In this document: piece by piece, positions 1-4,254 of the stretch
Layout: each line of letters opens with the position of its first letter
Numbering within the stretch: position 1 is the first letter of the stretch
DNA from: an uncultured Oscillospiraceae bacterium
Lineage (GTDB): Bacteria > Bacillota > Clostridia > Oscillospirales > Acutalibacteraceae
Reading direction: 5' to 3'
Assembly (NCBI GenBank): GCA_900552985.1
Contig: USBP01000125.1
Location: 1-5,387, forward strand
Length of the DNA: 5,387 bases
The notes under the pieces: model-generated
What the model saw: the letters and a program-made list of their open reading frames with translations, nothing else
What the model was told of the DNA's origin: nothing
Database searches by the model: none
Translations under genes and position numbers: made by a program

Positions 1-64
1 GCGTGTTCAGTTCCGATGAAGACTATGCGGACTATTCCGGAGGAGGGTATCGCTCCGGAGGCGC

Positions 65-352
65 CTATTCAGATGATGATGAGTCGTACGAAGAAGAACA
101 GAGAGAGAAAGAGGCGCGGGAAGCGGAAGAGGAAGCGGAGCTGGAGCGGGAAGAGGGTTCCGTCGAAGGCTCGGTGCTCTCCGTTGACGAGGAGGGGGCG
201 GAAATGCCGTCAAAGGTGTATTGCTCCACCGATGTGTCATTCCCTACCGTGGGGCGGCTGTTTTCCTCTTCCTCCTTGGAGCAGCCTAAAAATGAGGCGG
301 CCAGAACCAGTGCGAGAAGAAGGGGGATAAATTTCCAACCGTTCTTTTTCAT
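65..352 (-). CDS. Small putative lipoprotein with serine-rich tail
   Basis: The 95-residue product starts with a classic lipoprotein signal: basic n-region (K2, K3, K7), hydrophobic core at about 8-22, and a lipobox-like FLGC with the lipidated cysteine at C24. It is therefore probably exported and anchored on the outer face of the membrane. After the cysteine comes an acidic stretch (SKEEEEN), then from P53 to the end a low-complexity tail in which 23 of 43 residues are serine. No folded domain is visible, which is odd because such tails usually link to one. The stop is TAG, and the same frame continues to the window edge broken only by two further TAGs. It lies 63 bases downstream of murC on the same strand and may be co-transcribed. 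The Shine-Dalgarno candidate AAAGGA is 12 bases from the ATG, rather far. Function unknown. The opposite strand is also open here but lacks a signal, and it ends inside murC. Confidence 0.6.
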   Translation of the reverse strand: MKKNGWKFIPLLLALVLAASFLGCSKEEEENSRPTVGNDTSVEQYTFDGISAPSSSTESTEPSTEPSSRSSSASSSASRASFSLCSSSYDSSSSE

Positions 353-415
353 GATGATACATCGTCCTTTCTTTACATCGTGTATCCTGTTTTGCTCATA
401 TTTTTATCTTACAGA

Positions 416-1828
416 TTATGCATGGTGTGTCAAGGGCTCTACGATGGCGTTTTGGGCCTTGTATTTCTGGATCATAAGCCGGGCGGCCTTGTAAATATCG
501 CCGCAGCCCAGAGTAATCACCAAATCGTTGGGTTCGGCGTGCTCCACCACGTACTGCGCCACTTCTTCAAACGTATGAAACCACACGCTGCCCGGGATTT
601 TTGCCGCCAGCTGAGCGGTATACACGTTGTAAGTGTTCCGCTCGCGCGAACCCATGATCTCCGTCATGACAACGTGATCCGCCATACGGAGCACATTGAC
701 AAAATCCTCCATCAGCAGATAGGTGCGTGAGTAGGTAAATGGCTGGAAAACTGCCCAAACGGCATGATACCCCATTTTCAAGGCGGCGTCCAGAGTAACG
801 CGCAGCTCCGCAGGGTGGTGGGCATAGTCGTCTGCGATGGTGACGCCATTGCAGACGGCGAGCTTTTCAAACCGGCGGCCCGCGCCGTGAAAGCTTTCGA
901 GGCCTGCGATGCATTGCTCAATGCTGGCGCCGGCGTGTATGGCGGCGGCAATTGCCGCCAGAGAATTGGGGACGTTGTGCATTCCCGGCACATCAAGACG
1001 GACATGCCCTATTGCCTTACCCTGATATAAAATATCATATTCCGGAAAGGCGCCATGGTGCATCTGGATGTGAGCGGCGCTGTAATCGTTGCCGCCTTGC
1101 AGGCCGAAGGTAATCACCTCTCTTTCTCCCAGCAGATCGTCGACCGCGCGATGGGTGTTCACATCGTCTCCATTGATAATCAGCGTATGGGCCATAGAGG
1201 CAAATTGGTGGAAGGAGCGGATGATATTGTCCAGCGTTTTGAAATAATCGAGGTGATCCTCATCAATGTTTAAAATTACGGCTACATCCGGAGACAAGCT
1301 GAGGAAAGTATCCGCAAATTCGCAGGCCTCGCATACCAGCGTATCGCTGTGGCCCACGCGGCCATGGCTGTCGATGAGAGGGAGCCGCCCGCCAATCACC
1401 GCAGAAGGGTCGAGTTGCGCCATGATGAGGATTTGCGTCAGCATGGAGGTGACGGTCGTCTTGCCGTGTGTGCCGCACACGCCAATACAGTTTGGATACA
1501 GGCGCGTGACCGCACCGAACAGCTTTGCACGCTCAAAGGTGGGCACGCCCGACGCCTTTGCAGCGCAAAGCTCCGGATTATCCTCCAGCAGGGCGGCGGT
1601 GTATACGACCATCTCCGCATCGCCGATATTTTCCGGCCGGTGGCCCATGGTAATAGGCACGCCGAGGGAACGGAGCTTGGCCAGGTTGTCGCTCTCATTG
1701 TTGTCAGAGCCGGTGAGCTGATAGCCCTCCTTCAGCAGGATTTCTGCAAGGGGGCACATGCCCGCCCCGCCAATGCCAATCATATGGATGCGTTTTATCT
1801 TTTTTAAGAGAGCGTCGATTTCGTACAA
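416..1828 (-). CDS. murC: UDP-N-acetylmuramate--L-alanine ligase (MurC)
   Basis: This cytoplasmic enzyme uses ATP to join L-alanine to UDP-MurNAc, the first amino-acid step of the peptidoglycan stem peptide. All three Mur-ligase domains are visible (numbering from the TTG, 470 residues, normal length): N-terminal Rossmann motif GIGGAGM at 18-24, P-loop GTHGKTT at 119-125, CEACEF at 166-171, NIDEDHLDYF at 187-196, HNVPNS at 284-289, and C-terminal DDYAHHP at 333-339, FQPFTYSRT at 361-369 and GCGDIYK at 441-447. The usual family form of the eighth motif is QPHxY(T/S)RT; here phenylalanine replaces the histidine. I chose the TTG at 1828 because GAGGTG, a six-base match to the 16S tail, lies six bases before it. 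A GTG at 1837 (473 residues) is possible but overlaps that site. The stop is TAA. The gene is separated from cotJC by a terminator and has its own likely promoter. A small lipoprotein gene follows. Confidence 0.97.
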   Translation of the reverse strand: MYEIDALLKKIKRIHMIGIGGAGMCPLAEILLKEGYQLTGSDNNESDNLAKLRSLGVPITMGHRPENIGDAEMVVYTAALLEDNPELCAAKASGVPTFERAKLFGAVTRLYPNCIGVCGTHGKTTVTSMLTQILIMAQLDPSAVIGGRLPLIDSHGRVGHSDTLVCEACEFADTFLSLSPDVAVILNIDEDHLDYFKTLDNIIRSFHQFASMAHTLIINGDDVNTHRAVDDLLGEREVITFGLQGGNDYSAAHIQMHHGAFPEYDILYQGKAIGHVRLDVPGMHNVPNSLAAIAAAIHAGASIEQCIAGLESFHGAGRRFEKLAVCNGVTIADDYAHHPAELRVTLDAALKMGYHAVWAVFQPFTYSRTYLLMEDFVNVLRMADHVVMTEIMGSRERNTYNVYTAQLAAKIPGSVWFHTFEEVAQYVVEHAEPNDLVITLGCGDIYKAARLMIQKYKAQNAIVEPLTHHA

Positions 1829-1834
1829 TGCTGC

Positions 1835-1840
1835 CACCTC
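1835..1840 (-). promoter_or_regulatory. murC ribosome binding site that favours a TTG start
   Basis: The minus strand reads GAGGTG, then GCAGCA, then TTG. The hexamer is a perfect match to the complement of the usual 16S rRNA 3' end, and the six-base gap is ideal for the TTG at 1826-1828. The alternative GTG start (1835-1837) lies inside this site and has only weak purine-rich sequence before it. Confidence 0.6.
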
Positions 1841-1931
1841 AATCTCTTTTTAAAAGCAGGACCTCTCACATTGATCGAACACAGCGGGAGGCCGTTGCCT
1901 GATATGTACGGATTTCTGATAAAACACTCAT

Positions 1932-1960
1932 ATTATATTGCATTTCCGCAAGGAAATAAA
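1932..1960 (-). promoter_or_regulatory. Putative murC promoter with adjacent palindrome
   Basis: On the minus strand a perfect vegetative -10 TATAAT lies at 1937-1932. At 17-base spacing the -35 position (1960-1955) reads TTTATT, only a three-of-six match to TTGACA. A palindrome, atttccgcaaggaaat (1942-1957, six-base arms around gcaa), fills most of the spacer and overlaps the weak -35. It could be an operator or simply chance in AT-rich DNA. Transcription would start near 1925, giving a leader of about 95 bases before murC. Confidence 0.45.
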
Positions 1961-2010
1961 CACTTTTTCAAAAATAACAGCAGATTGGTAAAAACTGCGT
2001 CTGATGAGCG

Positions 2011-2060
2011 GATAAAAGCCCCGTCTGCCGCTGCCGGAAAAGGGCAAAACGGGACGGGGC
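2011..2060 (-). terminator. Rho-independent terminator of the cotJ operon
   Basis: The sequences gccccgtc (2018-2025) and gacggggc (2053-2060) form a perfect eight-base-pair, GC-rich stem. The 27-base loop can fold further through tgcc (2026-2029) and ggca (2043-2046). Read on the minus strand the stem is followed directly by TTTTATC (2017-2011), the U-tract expected of an intrinsic terminator. It starts 23 bases past the cotJC stop. It would insulate the sporulation operon from the murC promoter just downstream. There is no T-tract on the plus-strand side. Confidence 0.8.
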
Positions 2061-2082
2061 ATAGAGGCGTCAAGGCCGAGGC

Positions 2083-2691
2083 TTAGCGACGGCAGGGCTT
2101 ATCGAAGCTGGGGTTAAAGGCGTAGAAGTTTTTAGAGTTAAGCTTATCCGTCGCCAGCCGAAGGCCCTCGCCAAATCTCTGATAGTGAACAATTTCGCGC
2201 TCGCGCAGGAATTTGATGGGGTCGCGGACATCTGGATCATCTACCAAGCGTAAAATGTTATCATAGGTTGTGCGAGCCTTCTGCTCCGCCGCAAGATCCT
2301 CATGCAGATCGGTAATCATATCGCCCTTACTCTGCATATAGGCAGCGGTATACGGTACGCCCGCAGCGGAGGCTGGGTAAACACCGGCGGTATGATCGAC
2401 AAAATAGGTGTCGAAACCGCTCTTTTTAATCTCCTCATCGCTGAGCGAGCGGGTCAGCTGATGCACAATGGCGCCAATCATTTCAAGGTGCGCCAGTTCT
2501 TCCGTACCAATATCAGTCAGCAGCCCTTTCAGCTCCGCATAAGGCATGGAGTAGCGTTGGGAGAGATACCGCAGGGAAGCGCCGAGTTCCCCATCCGGTC
2601 CTCCATACTGGCTAATGATGATCTGTGCATATTTCGGGTTGGGGTTTGCAATTTTCACAGGGTATTGCAGCTTCTTCTCATAGGTCCACAT
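2083..2691 (-). CDS. cotJC: Spore coat protein CotJC, manganese-catalase-like
   Basis: A 202-residue protein of the CotJC family, which belongs to the manganese catalase branch of the ferritin-like four-helix bundles. It is made in the mother cell and incorporated into the spore coat. All five residues expected to bind the dimanganese centre can be placed: E35 (in GELGA), E65 and H68 (EELAH), E136 (AEQKAR) and H169 (ReivHY). The E65/H68 and E136/H169 spacings match those I recall for the Lactobacillus plantarum enzyme. The active site therefore looks intact, and peroxide removal is plausible, though catalase activity of this protein is inference. The ATG follows the cotJB stop with no gap. 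The Shine-Dalgarno GGGAGGG (2705-2699) lies seven bases upstream, inside the end of cotJB, so translation of the two is probably coupled. The C-terminus is basic (CRR) and the stop is TAA. A strong terminator follows. Confidence 0.95.
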   Translation of the reverse strand: MWTYEKKLQYPVKIANPNPKYAQIIISQYGGPDGELGASLRYLSQRYSMPYAELKGLLTDIGTEELAHLEMIGAIVHQLTRSLSDEEIKKSGFDTYFVDHTAGVYPASAAGVPYTAAYMQSKGDMITDLHEDLAAEQKARTTYDNILRLVDDPDVRDPIKFLREREIVHYQRFGEGLRLATDKLNSKNFYAFNPSFDKPCRR

Positions 2692-2943
2692 TTATTTTCC
2701 CTCCCTTGTATAATCCCACGGCCAGGGATTTTGGAGCCACTCTGCGGCGACGCCGCCTTTTGGGGAGAGCGGACCGTATTTGCTCTCAAACTCCTGGGTA
2801 AGAGCGGCAACCATTTCGGCATATTTTTTCTCCATGGCGACTGCCTGCATGTCGTTTGGATGGGTGTCCAGATACAGATGAAGCTCCCAGCGTGCAAACT
2901 GTGCGGAGCTTAGACGCAGCAGCAGCTTTTCTTTCGGCGTCAT
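2692..2943 (-). CDS. cotJB: Spore coat protein CotJB
   Basis: An 83-residue protein with the hallmarks of CotJB: a short amphipathic N-terminal helix, the signature LHLYLDTHP at 21-29, a charged helix (about 33-56), YGPL at 56-59 and a C-terminal NPWPWDY at 72-78. CotJB is a small partner in the CotJ coat module; its biochemical role is not established. I chose the ATG at 2943 because its first four bases, ATGA, overlap the TGA stop of cotJA, and because GGGGTG (2955-2950) sits six bases upstream as ribosome binding site. A GTG at 2952 would add three residues but falls inside that site. The stop TAA abuts the cotJC ATG exactly. Confidence 0.93.
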   Translation of the reverse strand: MTPKEKLLLRLSSAQFARWELHLYLDTHPNDMQAVAMEKKYAEMVAALTQEFESKYGPLSPKGGVAAEWLQNPWPWDYTREGK

Positions 2944-3194
2944 ATGCAGCACCCCGCTCTCCCAAGAAACGGTTTATCCAAAACGGGGAATAGCGTTCCT
3001 CTGGAGAGCGCTTTTTCCGCGTCGTAGCTATCCGCATTTTGTTGATAGGGAATATATGCCATTGCAACGGCGTAATCTTCCGGGAATGACGAAAGTGGAA
3101 ACGGCGCAAAGCCGTTGGTAGTGTCGCAGCCGCACGGAGCGGAGTCTTCCATCCACTGACCGCAAGCCGCGAAGGTATCAAACATATCCTTCAA
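2940..3194 (-). CDS. cotJA: Spore coat associated protein CotJA
   Basis: An 84-residue product recognised by the conserved CotJA C-terminal half: AMAYIPYQ (44-51), then YDAEKALSRGTLFP (57-70), LDKPFLGR (72-79). In Bacillus subtilis CotJA and CotJC are reported to depend on each other for coat assembly; a similar structural role is expected here. I start it at TTG (3194-3192) because AAAGGAG (3209-3203) precedes that codon by eight bases. The ATG three codons later (3185) is 17 bases from that site, too far. The frame stays open upstream to 3359, but that part overlaps the promoter region and looks non-coding. The N-terminal half is cysteine-containing (CGQW, CGC) and there is a terminal CC pair, five cysteines in all, which might form disulphides in the coat. 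The TGA stop overlaps the cotJB start. Confidence 0.9.
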   Translation of the reverse strand: MKDMFDTFAACGQWMEDSAPCGCDTTNGFAPFPLSSFPEDYAVAMAYIPYQQNADSYDAEKALSRGTLFPVLDKPFLGRAGCCI

Positions 3195-3202
3195 TTCGAT
3201 TT

Positions 3203-3209
3203 CTCCTTT
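3203..3209 (-). promoter_or_regulatory. cotJA ribosome binding site deciding a TTG start
   Basis: AAAGGAG on the minus strand, eight bases before the TTG at 3194. It is the only strong site near the N-terminus and argues against both the downstream ATG (3185) and the upstream ATG (3266), whose nearest purine block is 12 bases away. Confidence 0.6.
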
Positions 3210-3213
3210 GTAT

Positions 3214-3253
3214 GGGATTGAGGCATCGCCTCGGTAACGGAGGGGGCAATCCC
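3214..3253 (-). promoter_or_regulatory. Foldable leader of the cotJ mRNA
   Basis: In the transcript GGGATTG (3253-3247) can pair perfectly with CAATCCC (3220-3214), a seven-base-pair outer stem. Inside it AGGCGATGCCT (3231-3221) makes a four-base-pair hairpin. The 3' arm ends four bases before the ribosome binding site of cotJA, so folding could affect access of the ribosome. It matches no riboswitch class I recognise, and function is inference. Confidence 0.35.
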
Positions 3254-3266
3254 TCTCCCTCGTCAT

Positions 3267-3295
3267 TAGAATATGCCGCCTCTCTGGAGAAGGTG
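3267..3295 (-). promoter_or_regulatory. Candidate mother-cell (sigma-K-like) promoter of cotJABC
   Basis: The minus strand reads CACC (3295-3292), 16 bases, then CATATTCTA (3275-3267) preceded by G. This fits the sigma-K pattern AC, about 16-17 bases, GCATAnnnTA. Known B. subtilis cotJ expression uses sigma-E, which recognises a similar -10, but the -35 here fits sigma-E poorly. Transcription would start near 3260, leaving a leader of roughly 65 bases. Confidence 0.45.
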
Positions 3296-3336
3296 AAGAG
3301 CAGGCCCAACGCACGGTTTCATGCGCCGTTCTGCTG

Positions 3337-3365
3337 CACCGATACAAGGGCCACAGCATATACTA
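3337..3365 (+). promoter_or_regulatory. Candidate mother-cell (sigma-K-like) promoter of yunB
   Basis: CACC (3337-3340), 16 bases, then CATATACTA (3357-3365) preceded by G: the same arrangement and spacing as the candidate cotJ promoter on the other strand, 41 bases away. Transcription would start near 3372, about 55 bases before the yunB ATG. B. subtilis yunB is reported in the sigma-E regulon, so which mother-cell sigma factor acts here is open. Confidence 0.45.
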
Positions 3366-3426
3366 TTAAGAAGCCGGTTCGATAAGGCCTGCTTTGGGGG
3401 TATTGAGCGCTGGGAGGGCTGGTTTT

Positions 3427-4110
3427 ATGAGAAGAAGGGTATGGTTTCGCAGACGGATGTATTTTAGAGGTGGGCGGAGCGGCGCAAAATATCTGCTGCG
3501 TATGCTGGCTGTACTGCTGTTGGCTCTGGTGCTGCTGTTTTTGCTGGATAGCAGGCTGAGGCCCGTTGTATCTTCCATTGCAGAGAGTCAGGCGCGCAAC
3601 ATGGTGATGAAGGCGGTCAATGACGCGGTGCTGGAAGCGGTTGAGCAGATGGGCCTTGGCTATGGCGATTTGGTTTCGATTCACAAGGGGGACGATGGAC
3701 GCATCACATCAATTGAAATGAATACTGCCTCAGTTAACCGCTTACAGGCGCAAATCGGCAATGCGATTGCGCAGCAGATTGCCGGAGCAAAGAGCTATGA
3801 GATCAGTATACCGGTTGGTTCCCTATCCGGCAGTGAACTGCTGCTGGGGCGCGGCCCATGTTTGAAGTTGAAGATGACGCTGGAGGCGAGCACCGTTTTG
3901 CAGGTTCGCAGTCAATTCACTTCCGCGGGCGTCAACCAAACGCTTCATCAGGTTATGCTGGATATCCAGACGCATGTTTTGTTTATTACACTGGATCAAT
4001 ATGAACCCACCGAGGTACAAACCAGTGCCTGTGTCGCACAGACAGTGATTGTCGGTGAGGTGCCCGAGCTGTATGCCGGGGTTTCTGTCGGGGAGATTAC
4101 GCAGAAGTGA
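3427..4110 (+). CDS. yunB: Sporulation protein YunB
   Basis: A 227-residue protein of the YunB family, known in B. subtilis as a sigma-E-controlled sporulation protein; its biochemical role is unknown. The N-terminus is very basic (RRRVWFRRR), followed by one transmembrane helix at about 22-40, so most of the protein probably faces the far side of the mother-cell or outer forespore membrane. Family-like elements after the helix include the A-rich amphipathic helix with AVNDAVLEAV (63-72), a strand-rich core around SIEMNTASVNRL (95-106), IPVGSLSGSELLLGRGP (128-144), and FTSAGVNQTLHQVMLDI (164-180). I chose the ATG at 3427 because GGGAGGG (3412-3418) lies eight bases upstream; a TTG at 3394 would add eleven residues with a weaker site. 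It is transcribed away from cotJABC and shares its regulatory gap. No strong terminator follows. Confidence 0.9.
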   Translation: MRRRVWFRRRMYFRGGRSGAKYLLRMLAVLLLALVLLFLLDSRLRPVVSSIAESQARNMVMKAVNDAVLEAVEQMGLGYGDLVSIHKGDDGRITSIEMNTASVNRLQAQIGNAIAQQIAGAKSYEISIPVGSLSGSELLLGRGPCLKLKMTLEASTVLQVRSQFTSAGVNQTLHQVMLDIQTHVLFITLDQYEPTEVQTSACVAQTVIVGEVPELYAGVSVGEITQK

Positions 4111-4146
4111 CAGCATGGCAAAGGCGGCTGCCCTGAGAACGAAACA

Positions 4147-4175
4147 GTGGTGCGGGAACTGCCACCTTTACTTTT
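4147..4175 (+). terminator. Weak possible terminator after yunB
   Basis: gtggtg (4147-4152... counting from g at 4147) can pair with tgccac (4160-4165) through four Watson-Crick and two wobble pairs around a seven-base loop, followed by the T-rich cctttactttt. The stem is weak and the T-run is interrupted, so termination may be partial. The same T-rich block supplies the -35 of the next promoter. Confidence 0.2.
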
Positions 4176-4195
4176 GGCCGTCCCTGTGATAAAAT
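4167..4195 (+). promoter_or_regulatory. Vegetative-type promoter of the GH89 gene
   Basis: TTTACT (4167-4172, four of six to TTGACA), a 17-base spacer, and TAAAAT (4190-4195). The -10 is extended by TG at 4187-4188 with one base between (TGaTAAAAT), which supports sigma-A type recognition. The start would be near 4202, giving a leader of about 50 bases. It implies the glycosidase gene can be expressed independently of yunB. Confidence 0.5.
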
Positions 4196-4204
4196 CTGGC
4201 GCGG

Positions 4205-4234
4205 ACAAGAAAAAAGCCCCGCTGATGCGTGGGC
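4205..4234 (-). terminator. Terminator-like hairpin facing against the GH89 gene
   Basis: gccc (4216-4219) pairs with gggc (4231-4234) and cgc (4220-4222) with gcg (4227-4229), loop tgat, one bulged t at 4230. On the minus strand the hairpin is followed by six T and then CTT (4215-4207), a good intrinsic-terminator layout. On the plus strand no T-tract follows. No minus-strand gene lies upstream of it in this window, so it would act on antisense transcripts or, on the sense strand, be a leader hairpin seven bases before the GH89 ribosome binding site. Confidence 0.5.
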
Positions 4235-4254
4235 GCTGTTCAGGGGGGACTGGG

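Noticed and set aside
3..494. A 163-codon plus-strand frame rich in acidic, glycine and tyrosine residues
   Set aside because: It lies opposite the lipoprotein gene and runs 79 bases into the 3' end of murC. It has no credible ribosome site in the window and its C-terminal third is antisense to leader and murC sequence. The minus strand has a convincing signal peptide. It remains a minor alternative if a gene enters from the left.
1349..1807. Long plus-strand frames opposite murC
   Set aside because: MurC motifs on the minus strand account for the region.
1966..1971. TTGAAA as the -35 of the murC promoter
   Set aside because: It lies 28 bases from the TATAAT, too far for normal sigma-A spacing, and no other -10 fits it.
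2302..2913. A 203-codon plus-strand frame opposite cotJC and cotJB
   Set aside because: It is a shadow of two well-recognised coat genes and crosses their junction.
3195..3359. A 55-codon N-terminal extension of CotJA
   Set aside because: It would cover both candidate promoters and the leader hairpin, lacks family-like sequence, and the best ribosome site is for the TTG at 3194.
4134..4146. A sequence resembling a catabolite-repression (cre) site, tgagaacgaaaca, upstream of the GH89 promoter
   Set aside because: It is one base short of the consensus spacing and has further mismatches, so it is too weak to call.
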